A stretch of 64,000 bases of DNA. Source: Flavisolibacter ginsengisoli DSM 18119. GTDB lineage: Bacteria > Bacteroidota > Bacteroidia > Chitinophagales > Chitinophagaceae. The DNA lies in the NCBI RefSeq assembly GCF_900129295.1, contig NZ_FQUU01000016.1, positions 34,551-98,550 of the forward strand, in the 5' to 3' direction. The notes below the pieces were generated by a model that was given only the letters and a program-made list of their open reading frames with translations, did not search any database and was not told the DNA's origin. How positions within the stretch are numbered: position 1 is the stretch's first letter; each line of letters begins with the position of its first letter. Made by a program: the position numbers and the translations under genes. Below, in pieces: positions 17,887 to 26,435 of this stretch.

Positions 17887-17930
17887 CCTTCCCAAAAAAA
17901 GGGGTAGTTCTTTGTAAATCATTAAAAAAT

Positions 17931-18003
17931 GCCACTTTAGCTCAGCTGGTAGAGCAACTGATTTGTAATCAGTAGGTCGTTGGTTCGATTCCGACAAGTG
18001 GCT
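17931..18003 (+). tRNA. tRNA-Thr (TGT anticodon)
   Basis: The acceptor GCCACTT pairs with AAGTGGC. The anticodon loop in CTGATTTGTAATCAG gives TGT. The T arm contains GGTTCGATTCC. No CCA is encoded. First of four tRNAs ahead of tuf. Confidence 0.95.
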
Positions 18004-18021
18004 CAGGAATAAATTTATTGG

Positions 18022-18104
18022 GGGCAGGTTCCAGAGCGGCCAAATGGGGCGGACTGTAAATCCGCTGTCTTTCGACTTCAGTGGTTCGAATCCACTCCTG
18101 CCCA
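18022..18104 (+). tRNA. tRNA-Tyr (GTA anticodon)
   Basis: This is a class II tRNA with a long variable arm. The acceptor GGGCAGG pairs with CCTGCCC, the anticodon loop CTGTAAA gives GTA, and the T arm contains GGTTCGAATCC. No CCA is encoded. Confidence 0.94.
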
Positions 18105-18212
18105 CATACTGTAATTGATAATTTCATAATTGTCAATTACAGTTTAGTTCTTTAAAATATGTTTGTATCATGCAGTTTTTAAAATTGTTGGTACAGTAGG
18201 AAATATGGATAA

Positions 18213-18288
18213 GCGGAAGTAGCTCATTTGGTAGAGCGATAGCCTTCCAAGCTATAGGTGGCCGGTTCGAGCCCGGTCTTCCGCTCCA
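18213..18288 (+). tRNA. tRNA-Gly (TCC anticodon), 3' CCA encoded
   Basis: The acceptor GCGGAAG pairs with CTTCCGC. The anticodon TCC sits in GCCTTCCAAGC and the T arm contains GGTTCGAGCC. The discriminator T is followed by genomic CCA (18286-18288), unlike the other tRNAs here. Confidence 0.94.
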
Positions 18289-18385
18289 GGTAAGATGACA
18301 GACTTGCAAAAGCAAGCGTGGATAGTGACAGTTGATGATTGCTCTTCACTGTTTGCTAACAACGGTCAACTGTCAACCGACAAAA

Positions 18386-18457
18386 GCCGTTGTAGCTCAG
18401 GGGCAGAGCACTTCCTTGGTAAGGAAGAGGTCGTGAGTTCAATTCTCATCAACGGCT
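18386..18457 (+). tRNA. tRNA-Thr (GGT anticodon)
   Basis: The acceptor GCCGTTG pairs with CAACGGC. The anticodon loop TTGGTAA between CTTCC and GGAAG gives GGT. The T arm contains AGTTCAATTCT. No CCA is encoded. Confidence 0.94.
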
Positions 18458-18641
18458 CTTCTTACAGTATTTGTGATGCTTGCATTTCAGATACGGCATA
18501 TAACATAGCTGTAATTGGTGATGGAAGGTTTGGAGTTTCCATTGCTGGTAACATATGAAGTATCCTTCGATTCATTGATGAAATGATAGGAGGTTTTTCA
18601 ATTTAATAAATTTATAACTCCACAACTAAAAACCGATAAAA

Positions 18642-19829
18642 ATGTCTAAAGAGACCTTTAAGAGGGAGAAACCTCACGTTAACGTTGGTACCATCGGTCA
18701 CGTAGACCACGGTAAAACAACATTGACTGCCGCTATTACTGAGATCCTTTCTAAAAAGGGATTAGCGACAGCAAAAAAATATGATGAAATTGATGGTGCA
18801 CCTGAAGAAAAAGAAAGGGGTATCACCATCAATACTGCTCACGTAGAATATCAAACAGCAACACGTCACTATGCGCACGTTGACTGTCCTGGTCACGCTG
18901 ACTATGTGAAGAACATGATTACTGGTGCTGCCCAAATGGATGGTGCTATTTTAGTTGTGGCTGCTACAGATGGTCCTATGCCTCAAACAAAGGAACACAT
19001 CCTTCTTGCCCGCCAGGTAGGTGTTCCCCGTATTGTGGTATTTATGAATAAAGTTGACCTTGTTGATGATCCTGAATTATTGGAGCTTGTGGAAATGGAA
19101 ATCCGTGAATTATTGAGCTCTTATGGTTTTGATGGAGATAATACTCCAATCATCAAAGGTTCTGCAACTGGTGCTTTAGCTGGTGAAGAAAAATGGGTTA
19201 AAGGTGTTGAAGAATTGATGGATGCTGTAGATAGCTACATTCCATTGCCTCCACGCCCGGTTGATCAACCATTCCTGATGTCAGTTGAAGACGTTTTCTC
19301 TATTACTGGTCGTGGTACTGTTGCCACTGGCCGTATTGAAAGAGGTCGCATCAAAGTTGGTGAAAGTGTTGAGATCGTTGGTTTACAGGAAACTCCACTT
19401 ACATCTACTTGTACTGGTGTTGAGATGTTCCGTAAGTTGTTGGACGAGGGTGAGGCTGGTGATAATGCTGGTTTATTATTACGCGGTATTGAGAAAACTC
19501 AGATCCGTCGTGGTATGGTAATCTGTAAGCCAGGTTCTATTACTCCACACACTGAGTTTAAAGGTGAAGTTTATGTATTAAGCAAAGAAGAAGGTGGACG
19601 CCACACTCCATTCTTCCAAAAATATCGTCCTCAGTTCTATTTCAGAACAACGGACGTTACTGGTGAGGTAGAATTGCCTGCAGGTACAGAAATGATCATG
19701 CCTGGCGATAATACATCATTAACTGTTAGACTGATCCAGCCTATTGCCATGGAGAAAGGTTTGAAGTTTGCGATTCGTGAAGGTGGTCGTACAGTTGGTG
19801 CCGGTCAGGTTACTGAAATCTTAAAATAA
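18642..19829 (+). CDS. tuf: Elongation factor Tu
   Basis: EF-Tu is the GTPase that brings aminoacyl-tRNA to the ribosome. The 395-residue protein shows G1 [10 protein letters not shown]2 with [13 protein letters not shown]3 DCPGHADY, G4 NKVD and domains 2 and 3, ending [11 protein letters not shown]. Length is normal and no residues appear to be missing. It follows four tRNA genes by 184 bp. An AGGAGG-like run at 18588-18594 lies 47 nt before the ATG, too far to be its ribosome-binding site. The tRNA-tuf-tRNA-Trp-secE-nusG order is usual in this phylum. Confidence 0.98.
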   Translation: MSKETFKREKPHVNVGTIGHVDHGKTTLTAAITEILSKKGLATAKKYDEIDGAPEEKERGITINTAHVEYQTATRHYAHVDCPGHADYVKNMITGAAQMDGAILVVAATDGPMPQTKEHILLARQVGVPRIVVFMNKVDLVDDPELLELVEMEIRELLSSYGFDGDNTPIIKGSATGALAGEEKWVKGVEELMDAVDSYIPLPPRPVDQPFLMSVEDVFSITGRGTVATGRIERGRIKVGESVEIVGLQETPLTSTCTGVEMFRKLLDEGEAGDNAGLLLRGIEKTQIRRGMVICKPGSITPHTEFKGEVYVLSKEEGGRHTPFFQKYRPQFYFRTTDVTGEVELPAGTEMIMPGDNTSLTVRLIQPIAMEKGLKFAIREGGRTVGAGQVTEILK

Positions 19830-19904
19830 GCTTTGAGCCAAAAGCTTTTAGCTTTATCCGCCAAGGCGGATTGCAAATGATCACTATATTTGCAATATAA
19901 TTCT

Positions 19905-19934
19905 AAAAGCTGTTAGCATTTGCTAATAGCTTTT
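19905..19934 (+). terminator. Hairpin after tuf
   Basis: AAAAGCTGTTAGC (19905-19917) pairs with GCTAATAGCTTTT (19922-19934) with one G-T pair and an ATTT loop. The 5' strand of the stem is A-rich and the 3' strand ends in TTTT. A smaller hairpin, TCCGCC-AA-GGCGGA, lies upstream at about 19857-19870. A TATATTTG at 19885-19892 could be a -7 element for tRNA-Trp and secE-nusG. Confidence 0.6.
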
Positions 19935-19942
19935 AGCTTTCT

Positions 19943-20013
19943 ACGGGCATAGTTCAATGGCAGAATAGCGGTCTCCAAAACCGTTGATGGGAGTTCGAAT
20001 CTCTCTGCCCGTG
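19943..20013 (+). tRNA. tRNA-Trp (CCA anticodon)
   Basis: The acceptor ACGGGCA pairs with TGCCCGT and the discriminator is G, as usual for bacterial tRNA-Trp. The anticodon CCA lies in GGTCTCCAAAACC and the T arm contains AGTTCGAATCT. It is placed between tuf and secE. Confidence 0.93.
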
Positions 20014-20086
20014 CTAATTGATTTGAAAATGGATAATCTGGAAACTATGTGGCAGACTAAACATTTCAAATTACCAAATTGCAACC

Positions 20087-20281
20087 ATGAATAAAGTATC
20101 TAATTATTTCCGTGATTCTTATAAGGAATTAATGGAAAAGGTGACCTGGCCTAACTGGACACAATTACAACAGTCTACAATGATTGTTTTAGCTGCTACG
20201 TTGCTGATAACAGCCGTTGTAGGTGCAATGGACTTTGTAGCAGCAGGTGGGTTGAATCTTATCTATAAAATGTTCAAATAA
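20087..20281 (+). CDS. secE: Preprotein translocase subunit SecE
   Basis: This 64-residue single-span SecE is the short bacterial form without the two extra E. coli helices. The amphipathic helix contains YFRDSYKELMEKVTWPNW, the conserved contact with SecY. The transmembrane segment is IVLAATLLITAVVGAMDFV. SecE clamps the SecYEG channel. The stop codon directly abuts the nusG ATG, so the two genes form one translational unit. Confidence 0.95.
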   Translation: MNKVSNYFRDSYKELMEKVTWPNWTQLQQSTMIVLAATLLITAVVGAMDFVAAGGLNLIYKMFK

Positions 20282-20866
20282 ATGGAAGCTACAGCGCAAA
20301 ATACGCAACAGCCGCAACAACAGGAAACCAAGTGGTATGTTCTGCGTGTTGTTAGCGGGAAGGAGCGAAAAGTAAAAGAATACCTTGACAAGGAAGTATC
20401 AAGAGGTGGATGGAGCGAGGTTGTCAAACAGGTTTTTTTACCGGTTGAGAAAGTATATAAAGTTCAGAATGGAAAGAAAGTAATGCGGGAGCGTAACTAT
20501 TATCCCGGTTATGTTATGATTGAGATCGCTGATGGCAAATTAGGTGATGATCTTAGAGATGTGATTAAGAATACTTCAAATGTTATACATTTCCTGGGTA
20601 AAGAGAATCCTATTGCTTTGCGTAAAGCCGAGGTAAATAAAATGCTCGGCAAAATGGATGAAATGGCAGAAGCCGGTGGAGTAAGCATGAGTGAGCCTTT
20701 TATTGTTGGGGAGACAATTAAGATAATAGAAGGACCTTTTAATGACTTTAACGGGGTAATTGAAGAAGTAAATGATGAGAAAAAGAAATTGAAGGTTACT
20801 GTAAAGATATTTGGCCGTTCTACGCCTGTTGAATTGAACTATATGCAGGTAGAAAAAATAAGTTAA
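20282..20866 (+). CDS. nusG: Transcription termination/antitermination protein NusG
   Basis: This 194-residue protein has an N-terminal NGN domain (KWYVLRVVSGKERKVKEYL, then RNYYPGYVMIEI) that binds the RNA polymerase clamp. The C-terminal KOW domain (GETIKIIEGPFNDFNGVIEEV) contacts Rho or ribosomal protein uS10. The ATG directly follows the secE stop. A good terminator 22 bp downstream and a new promoter before rplK separate secE-nusG from the ribosomal-protein operon. Confidence 0.97.
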   Translation: MEATAQNTQQPQQQETKWYVLRVVSGKERKVKEYLDKEVSRGGWSEVVKQVFLPVEKVYKVQNGKKVMRERNYYPGYVMIEIADGKLGDDLRDVIKNTSNVIHFLGKENPIALRKAEVNKMLGKMDEMAEAGGVSMSEPFIVGETIKIIEGPFNDFNGVIEEVNDEKKKLKVTVKIFGRSTPVELNYMQVEKIS

Positions 20867-20887
20867 TCCAGAGAAGATATAGTAATA

Positions 20888-20914
20888 AAAAGCCATCCAA
20901 TCGGATGGCTTTTT
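20888..20914 (+). terminator. Intrinsic terminator after nusG
   Basis: AAAAGCCATCC (20888-20898) pairs with GGATGGCTTTT (20903-20913) around AATC, ending in a T-run. Confidence 0.88.
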
Positions 20915-20970
20915 ATTTGTTGGTTACTTTATTATTCTAACTGTCTTATTAACAAAAAATATCCTCTTTG

Positions 20971-21004
20971 TTGCTCTCCAATTAAGTTAAATTATATACA
21001 TTTG
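20971..21004 (+). promoter_or_regulatory. Promoter of rplKAJ(L)
   Basis: TTG (20971-20973), 23 bp, then TACATTTG (20997-21004) fits the Bacteroidota consensus. The implied leader is about 100 nt. Confidence 0.65.
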
Positions 21005-21008
21005 CGGC

Positions 21009-21110
21009 CCCAATTAGTTCTTTTTTGTCCCGCTAGACGGGTTATGAGGAATTTGGGAGACCCGGTAGTCGCTGAGATGAAGGGTCGCTTGAACCAATAA
21101 ATCGAAGAAA
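21009..21110 (+). promoter_or_regulatory. Structured rplK leader, candidate uL1 control site
   Basis: The leader contains a small CCCG/CGGG hairpin (21029-21041). It also has competing GGGT/ACCC and GACCC/GGGTC pairings (21059-21086) just before the start codon. In many bacteria ribosomal protein uL1 represses the rplK-rplA operon by binding a leader structure that mimics its 23S rRNA site. Assigning that role here is inference from position only. Confidence 0.4.
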
Positions 21111-21554
21111 ATGGCAAAAGAAATCACTGGCTATGTAAAGCTTCAGTGCAAAGGTGGCCAGGCTAATCCTGCACCTCCAATTGGTCCGGCATTGGGTTCC
21201 AAAGGTGTTAACATCATGGAATTCTGTAAGCAATTCAATGCAAGGACGCAAGACAAGATGGGAAAAGTTCTCCCTGTATTACTTACTGTATATTCTGATA
21301 AGTCTTTTGACTTTGTTATTAAAACTCCACCAGCAGCTGTCCAATTGAAGGATGCCGCAAAAATTCAAAGTGGTTCAAAAGAGCCTAATCGTCAAAAAGT
21401 TGGAAAGGTGACCTGGGCACAGGTTGAAGAGATCGCAAAAGATAAAATGGCCGATCTTAACGCCTTTACATTGGAAAGCGCCATGAGCATGGTAGCTGGT
21501 ACTGCCCGCAGTATGGGTTTGACGGTTGAAGGAACTGCTCCCTGGCAAAAATAA
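21111..21554 (+). CDS. rplK: 50S ribosomal protein uL11
   Basis: This 147-residue protein has the uL11 signatures. The N-terminal domain contains [29 protein letters not shown], the proline-rich helix near the thiostrepton site. The C-terminal 23S-binding domain contains [20 protein letters not shown] and [14 protein letters not shown]. uL11 forms the GTPase-associated centre with the L7/L12 stalk. It is the first gene of the rplK-rplA-rplJ-rplL order, with 26 bp to rplA, and has a structured leader. Length is typical. Confidence 0.98.
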   Translation: MAKEITGYVKLQCKGGQANPAPPIGPALGSKGVNIMEFCKQFNARTQDKMGKVLPVLLTVYSDKSFDFVIKTPPAAVQLKDAAKIQSGSKEPNRQKVGKVTWAQVEEIAKDKMADLNAFTLESAMSMVAGTARSMGLTVEGTAPWQK

Positions 21555-21580
21555 TTTTGAACTAATTAAAAAGAATTAAA

Positions 21581-22276
21581 ATGGCATTCATTCCTAAAAA
21601 AAGAAAAGCAATCAACTCAAAAGTTGATGCGAAAAAGGCTTATTCTTTGAAAGATGCTTCTGCATTGGTTAAAGAGGTGAATACAACGAAGTTTGATGCT
21701 TCTGTTGACTTACATATACGTTTAGGTGTAGATCCTAAAAAAGCTGATCAGGCAATCCGTGGAACAGTTACTTTACCTCACGGTACTGGTAAAACAAAAA
21801 AAGTACTTGTGCTTTGTGGTCCTGACCAGGAAGCTGCAGCAAAAGGCGCAGGCGCTGATTATGTAGGTTTAGATGAATTTGTTCAAAAAATCGAGGGCGG
21901 ATGGACAGATGTTGATGTTATTGTAGCAACTCCGGCTGTAATGCCTAAGATAGGTAGGCTAGGTAAAATATTAGGACCTCGTAACCTAATGCCAAACCCA
22001 AAGACTGGTACTGTAACAAATGATGTTGCTTCTGCAGTTAATGAAGTTAAAGGTGGTAAAATTGCTTTTAAAGTTGACAAGGCTGGAATCATACATGCCT
22101 CTATTGGACGTGTTTCTTTTAGTCCGGATAAAATTGCTGCCAACAGCCAGGAATTGATCAATGCAATCATTAAAGCAAAACCTGCCACAGCCAAAGGAAC
22201 TTACCTGAAGGGTTTGACTATGGCCAGTACCATGAGTCCTGGTATTGCTATTGACACTAAAACTTTTGTTCACTAA
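21581..22276 (+). CDS. rplA: 50S ribosomal protein uL1
   Basis: The 231-residue uL1 forms the mobile L1 stalk that guides tRNA out of the E site. In many bacteria it also represses its own operon. Visible signatures are [28 protein letters not shown], the domain II core and [20 protein letters not shown] (the family signature). It lies between rplK and rplJ with short spacers (26 and 27 bp) and no separate promoter, so it is part of the same transcript. Confidence 0.98.
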   Translation: MAFIPKKRKAINSKVDAKKAYSLKDASALVKEVNTTKFDASVDLHIRLGVDPKKADQAIRGTVTLPHGTGKTKKVLVLCGPDQEAAAKGAGADYVGLDEFVQKIEGGWTDVDVIVATPAVMPKIGRLGKILGPRNLMPNPKTGTVTNDVASAVNEVKGGKIAFKVDKAGIIHASIGRVSFSPDKIAANSQELINAIIKAKPATAKGTYLKGLTMASTMSPGIAIDTKTFVH

Positions 22277-22303
22277 TCCTAACCATGGATAAAACGTATT
22301 ATA

Positions 22304-22834
22304 ATGACTAAAGAACAAAAAAATGAAGTAATAGAAGCGTTAAAAGAGAAATTTTCTCAGTACAACAACTTCTATGTTACAAATACAGAATCTTTAAGCG
22401 TAGAACAGGTATCTAAGCTTCGCCGCGTATGTTTCAACAAGAATGTTGAAATGAAAGTGGCAAAGAATACATTAATAAGAAAAGCGCTTGAATCCCTAGG
22501 CAATGAGAGCTATGCAGGCATGTTTGATTCTTTGAATAATGTAACTGCCCTAATGTTTTCAGAAAATCCCAAAGAGCCAGCTTTAATTATTTCCTCTTTC
22601 CGTTCAGAAAGCAAAGGAGAAAAGCCTGAATTAAAAGCAGCTTTTATTAATGGAGACATTTATAGTGGTGACAGTAACCTGAAAACTCTGACACAGATCA
22701 AGACCAAAAATGAATTGATCGGTGAAGTGATCGGTTTATTGCAATCTCCTGCAAAAAGAGTGTTGGCTGCTTTATTGCACCATCATGAAAAACAAGCAGA
22801 AGGTGCTTCTACCGAAGCTACTGCAGCAGAATAG
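22304..22834 (+). CDS. rplJ: 50S ribosomal protein uL10
   Basis: The 176-residue uL10 is the stalk base that holds bL12 dimers. It shows the N-terminal rRNA-binding domain (EQVSKLRRVCFNKNVEMKVAKNTLIRKAL) and a C-terminal helix, and it ends in an Ala/Glu-rich tail (EGASTEATAAE). It follows rplA by 27 bp. A 159-bp spacer separates it from rplL, longer than the other gaps in this operon, and that spacer contains a candidate internal promoter. Confidence 0.96.
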   Translation: MTKEQKNEVIEALKEKFSQYNNFYVTNTESLSVEQVSKLRRVCFNKNVEMKVAKNTLIRKALESLGNESYAGMFDSLNNVTALMFSENPKEPALIISSFRSESKGEKPELKAAFINGDIYSGDSNLKTLTQIKTKNELIGEVIGLLQSPAKRVLAALLHHHEKQAEGASTEATAAE

Positions 22835-22874
22835 TTTTTATAAACTATATATCGTAGAACTGTTTAGGACCAAA

Positions 22875-22882
22875 TATATTTG
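22875..22882 (+). promoter_or_regulatory. Candidate internal -7 element for rplL
   Basis: TATATTTG matches TAnnTTTG within the long rplJ-rplL spacer, 112 bp before the rplL ATG. No clear TTG lies at -33, so this is tentative. Extra rplL transcription would fit the need for several bL12 copies per ribosome. Confidence 0.35.
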
Positions 22883-22993
22883 ACTATCCTGAATAGATCA
22901 ACATAAACCCAGGCCTGAGGGTCAATAAAGGCAAAATTTTTTTAAACCCTCCGTCGGAGCAATAGCTGTGAAGTCGGAAAAAATTTAAATTAA

Positions 22994-23368
22994 ATGGCAG
23001 ACGTTAAAAATCTTGCAGAACAATTAGTAGGCCTTACTGTTAAAGAAGTACAGGAATTGGCCGATTTCTTAAAATCAGAATACGGTATTGAGCCAGCTGC
23101 AGCTACAGTTGTTGCAGGTCCAGCTGCAGGCGGTGCTGCTCCAGCTGCTGAAGAAAAAACTACTTTCAATGTAATTTTAAAAAGCGCAGGTGCTTCTAAA
23201 TTGAATGTTGTTAAAATCGTTAAGGATTTAACAGGATTAGGCTTAAAAGAAGCTAAAGATCTGGTAGATGGCGCTCCGAAACCAATCAAAGAAGGTGTAG
23301 ACAAAGCTACTGCTGAAGAATTAGCTGCTAAGCTGAAAGAAGCTGGTGCTGATGTTGAAATCGCATAA
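22994..23368 (+). CDS. rplL: 50S ribosomal protein bL12 (L7/L12)
   Basis: The 124-residue protein has the three bL12 parts. The N-terminal dimerisation helices contain [20 protein letters not shown]. An Ala-rich flexible hinge spans about residues 36-55. The C-terminal factor-binding domain contains [38 protein letters not shown] and EAGADVEI. It recruits translational GTPases. A perfect terminator starts 23 bp after its stop, ending the ribosomal-protein operon well before rpoB, which is a departure from the usual rplL-rpoB continuity. Confidence 0.98.
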   Translation: MADVKNLAEQLVGLTVKEVQELADFLKSEYGIEPAAATVVAGPAAGGAAPAAEEKTTFNVILKSAGASKLNVVKIVKDLTGLGLKEAKDLVDGAPKPIKEGVDKATAEELAAKLKEAGADVEIA

Positions 23369-23390
23369 CATAACTCTCTTTTATTAAGTG

Positions 23391-23418
23391 ATGGCTCCCC
23401 AAGGGGAGCCATTTTTTA
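23391..23418 (+). terminator. Strong intrinsic terminator after rplL
   Basis: ATGGCTCCCC (23391-23400) is perfectly complementary to GGGGAGCCAT (23403-23412), followed by a T-run. The innermost pair must open to give a 4-nt loop. Confidence 0.92.
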
Positions 23419-23524
23419 TAATAAATTGAGCAGGAACAATATTTTTTTTCTATCATTTAATTTTCCTGGTTATCAATTACTTAATATACTGACTTTTTAA
23501 ATCAACCTTGGTATGGTAATTTTA

Positions 23525-23555
23525 TTGTGAAAAGCTATACTGAGCCCTATATTTG
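23525..23555 (+). promoter_or_regulatory. Promoter of the glycosyltransferase-asnB pair
   Basis: TTG (23525-23527), 20 bp, TATATTTG (23548-23555) is a good fit to the Bacteroidota consensus. It places the start of transcription about 15 nt before the ATG at 23574. Confidence 0.7.
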
Positions 23556-23573
23556 CTAGTAACCTTATGTAAA

Positions 23574-24485
23574 ATGTTATCACCCCTAACACCCAAACCA
23601 AGAGTATCTGTTATTACACTTAATTGGAATAACCAGGAAATCACTTGCGATCTACTTCGTTCAATAAAAGAACTGAACACTTATCCAAATCTGGAGGTTA
23701 TAGTCGTCGATAATGCTTCAAAACTTGATCCTACCCACGCTTTTTTATCTGTTTTCCCCGATGCCAAAGTGATACGCAATAAAAGCAATCTTGGGTTTAG
23801 TGCAGGTAATAATGTTGGGATACGACAAGCTTCTGGTGATTATTTATTCCTGGTAAATAACGATACAGAATTTACTCCGCACCTTATTGAAGGTTTAGTA
23901 GAAATATTTACCAGGTTTCCTGATGCAGGTATGGTTAGTCCAAAGTTCCATTACTTCTTTGCCAAAGGAACTATTGAATATGCTGGTTATAATCCTGTAA
24001 ATATATTTACCGGTAGAAATTCTATGATTGGCTGCCGTGAAAAAGATCTGGGGCAATATAATGCCGTAAAAGAAACTAATTATGCTCACGGTGGTGGAAT
24101 GATGGTAAGTAGAAAAGTGATTGAAGAAGTAGGCCTTATGCCTGAAGACTTTTTCCTTTACTATGAAGAACTGGACTGGTCTGTGAAAATTAAAAAGAAA
24201 GGATTTAAAATATATTATCAACCAGCTTCGCTTATTTATCATAAGGAGTCAATGACAACCGGGAAGATGAGTCCTTTGAAAACATTCTACCTGACAAGAA
24301 ACAGAATATTGTTTATGCGGAGAAATGTTCCCATTCTTGGATTGGGTGTCTTTGTTTTGTATTTTATATTATTTACTATTCCAAAGAATACAATGACCTA
24401 TTTGGTAAAAAAACAAGGAGAACATTTAAAGTGGTTCTGGAAAGGAATTCTTTGGCATTTTAACTCAAAAATTAAATTTAACTGA
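23574..24485 (+). CDS. Glycosyltransferase family 2 (rhamnosyl-/galactosyl-type)
   Basis: This 303-residue GT-A enzyme probably extends a surface polysaccharide. The N-terminal nucleotide-sugar fold begins PRVSVITLNWNNQEIT. The DXD-type metal site is VNNDTEF and the acceptor-side helix contains EELDWSVKIKKKGFKI. A C-terminal hydrophobic helix (about 250-275) suggests membrane attachment. I prefer the ATG at 23574; the upstream TTG (23553) lies inside the -7 element. It stands 5 bp before asnB and forms a two-gene unit. Its position between rplL and rpoB is unusual. Confidence 0.85.
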   Translation: MLSPLTPKPRVSVITLNWNNQEITCDLLRSIKELNTYPNLEVIVVDNASKLDPTHAFLSVFPDAKVIRNKSNLGFSAGNNVGIRQASGDYLFLVNNDTEFTPHLIEGLVEIFTRFPDAGMVSPKFHYFFAKGTIEYAGYNPVNIFTGRNSMIGCREKDLGQYNAVKETNYAHGGGMMVSRKVIEEVGLMPEDFFLYYEELDWSVKIKKKGFKIYYQPASLIYHKESMTTGKMSPLKTFYLTRNRILFMRRNVPILGLGVFVLYFILFTIPKNTMTYLVKKQGEHLKWFWKGILWHFNSKIKFN

Positions 24486-24490
24486 CAGCC

Positions 24491-26392
24491 ATGTGTGGGA
24501 TAGCCGGATTTATAGATTTTCATAAAACATCTGATATTGATATCGTTAGAAAAATGACCGATGCCATGGACCATAGGGGTCCGGATGATGCAGGTTATGA
24601 AGTGTACGAAGCGCACCAGGCATTGATTGGGTTTGGACAACGACGCTTGTCTATCCTCGACCTTTCGCCTCTTGGTCATCAACCGATGCACTTCAATGAT
24701 TTCATTGTAAACTTCAATGGCGAGATATATAACTTCAAAGAAGTAAGGCAGGAACTTATAGAAAAGGGCTATAGTTTCAATTCCTGGTCAGATACTGAAG
24801 TCATTTTAAAGGGATACCACTGCTGGGGATTAGATGTAGTACATAAATTCATTGGAATGTTTGCCATAGCCTTATATGACAAACAAAAAGAACAAGTAAT
24901 TTTTATTAGGGACAGGGCTGGAGTTAAGCCTTTGTATTATTATTGGAAAAATAATGTATTACTTTTTGGTTCAGAATTAAAGGGACTTTACGAGCATCCC
25001 GCATTCGAAAAGAACATTGATACCAATAGTCTGGCTTTATTCCTTCAGTTTAGTTATATACCAGCACCTCATTGCATTTTCAATAATACTTATAAATTAC
25101 TCCCAGGGCATTTTTTAATAGTAGATTTAAAAACAAAAGATCTCCAGGTTAAAAAATACTGGGATGTGTTTGATCAATATAATAAGCCGGAAATCAAGAT
25201 CTCAGATAATGAAGCAATTGAACAAACGGACAAACTTTTAAAGAATGCCTATGAATATCGAATGGTCGCAGATGTTCCTGTAGGTATATTTTTAAGTGGA
25301 GGTTATGATAGCAGCAGTGTTGCAGCACTCTTGCAAACTGGTAGAACTGAAAGATTAAAAACTTTTACAATCGGGTTTCATGAAGCTGAATTCAATGAAG
25401 CTCCCGAAGCAAAAAAAATAGCCAATTACCTTGGCACGGATCATACAGAGTGGTATTTAACTGCAAAGGAGGCGGGTGCAGTATTAAGTAAACTTCCTGA
25501 AATCTATGATGAGCCATTTGCCGATAATAGCACCGTACCTACTGTATTGGTTAGTCAGTTGGCAAGGCAGCAGGTTACTGTTGCATTAAGTGCAGATGGG
25601 GGAGATGAGATATTTGGGGGATATAACAAATTCAGCCAGGCTGAAAAATATACATCAAGTATACCTTCTTCCATTCAAACTTTCCTTAGTGGAACAATGT
25701 CTTTGATAAATCCTGAGAGCATTTATTATTTCAACAGGAAGTATAATTTTCCGACACGGTATGAAAAAATGAAACTTATCTGGAAAAAGAAAGACCCTGT
25801 CTCAGCAATGAAATATATCGGTCAGTACATTACGGAAACCGAGGTAGAGACATTTCTTGGAAAGCCTTTTGAAAGATATAATACTTTCTTTGAAGAGGGC
25901 GACAAGCTTCAAAAGAATGCCGGAATAACAAATAAATTATTAGCGGTCGATTACAAAACCTTCCTGGTTGATAATAACCTTGTAAAGGTAGATAGGGCTA
26001 CTATGTCAGTAAGCCTTGAAGGTCGCGAGCCTATGCTTGATCACAGGATCATTGAATTCCTTGCTCAATTGCCTTCCAACTTCAAAATACGTAATGGTGT
26101 AACTAAATGGTTATTAAAAGAAGTGGTGCATAAATACATTCCTAAGGAATTAATGGAAAGACCTAAGCGTCCATTCATTGCTCCTTTGACTGTATGGTTC
26201 AAGGAAGACTTGCAGGATCAACTAAAGTATTTTTTAAGTGAGAGCAGCCTTTCTAAAACTGGTGTCTTTGATCCAAAGCCAATCGTACAATTAAGAGATG
26301 AATACCTTGCTGGTAAAAAGGTAAATTATCAAAAATTGTGGCAGGTATTGATGTTCCAGTTATGGTACAATAGGTGGGTAAACAAATTATAA
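24491..26392 (+). CDS. asnB: Asparagine synthase (glutamine-hydrolysing)
   Basis: The 633-residue enzyme makes Asn from Asp, ATP and glutamine. The N-terminal glutaminase begins MCGIAGFID, with Cys2 as nucleophile, followed by MDHRGPDDAG and the NGEIYNF motif. The synthetase domain has the PP-loop VGIFLSGGYDSSSVAAL and SADGGDEIFGGY. AsnB paralogues beside glycosyltransferases often amidate sugars or peptides in glycan clusters, and the 5-bp link to a GT2 gene suits that. Plain asparagine synthesis remains equally possible. Confidence 0.92.
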   Translation: MCGIAGFIDFHKTSDIDIVRKMTDAMDHRGPDDAGYEVYEAHQALIGFGQRRLSILDLSPLGHQPMHFNDFIVNFNGEIYNFKEVRQELIEKGYSFNSWSDTEVILKGYHCWGLDVVHKFIGMFAIALYDKQKEQVIFIRDRAGVKPLYYYWKNNVLLFGSELKGLYEHPAFEKNIDTNSLALFLQFSYIPAPHCIFNNTYKLLPGHFLIVDLKTKDLQVKKYWDVFDQYNKPEIKISDNEAIEQTDKLLKNAYEYRMVADVPVGIFLSGGYDSSSVAALLQTGRTERLKTFTIGFHEAEFNEAPEAKKIANYLGTDHTEWYLTAKEAGAVLSKLPEIYDEPFADNSTVPTVLVSQLARQQVTVALSADGGDEIFGGYNKFSQAEKYTSSIPSSIQTFLSGTMSLINPESIYYFNRKYNFPTRYEKMKLIWKKKDPVSAMKYIGQYITETEVETFLGKPFERYNTFFEEGDKLQKNAGITNKLLAVDYKTFLVDNNLVKVDRATMSVSLEGREPMLDHRIIEFLAQLPSNFKIRNGVTKWLLKEVVHKYIPKELMERPKRPFIAPLTVWFKEDLQDQLKYFLSESSLSKTGVFDPKPIVQLRDEYLAGKKVNYQKLWQVLMFQLWYNRWVNKL

Positions 26393-26409
26393 AAAGCCGA
26401 TTATTTATA

Positions 26410-26435
26410 CAGGGTACTGATCATTCAGTACCCTG
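26410..26435. terminator. Bidirectional hairpin between asnB and the convergent glycosyltransferase
   Basis: CAGGGTACTGA (26410-26420) pairs perfectly with TCAGTACCCTG (26425-26435). The 4-nt loop contains the stop codon of the minus-strand gene. No strong T-run flanks it, so efficiency is uncertain. Confidence 0.65.

Noticed and set aside
17878..18315. Minus-strand ORFs across the tRNA cluster
   Set aside because: They are translations of antisense tRNA sequence.
18295..18558. 87-codon ORF over the second tRNA-Thr
   Set aside because: It reads straight through a well-formed tRNA gene and has no protein-like pattern.
18588..18594. TAGGAGGT as a Shine-Dalgarno for tuf
   Set aside because: It is 47 nt before the ATG and no nearby start codon fits it.
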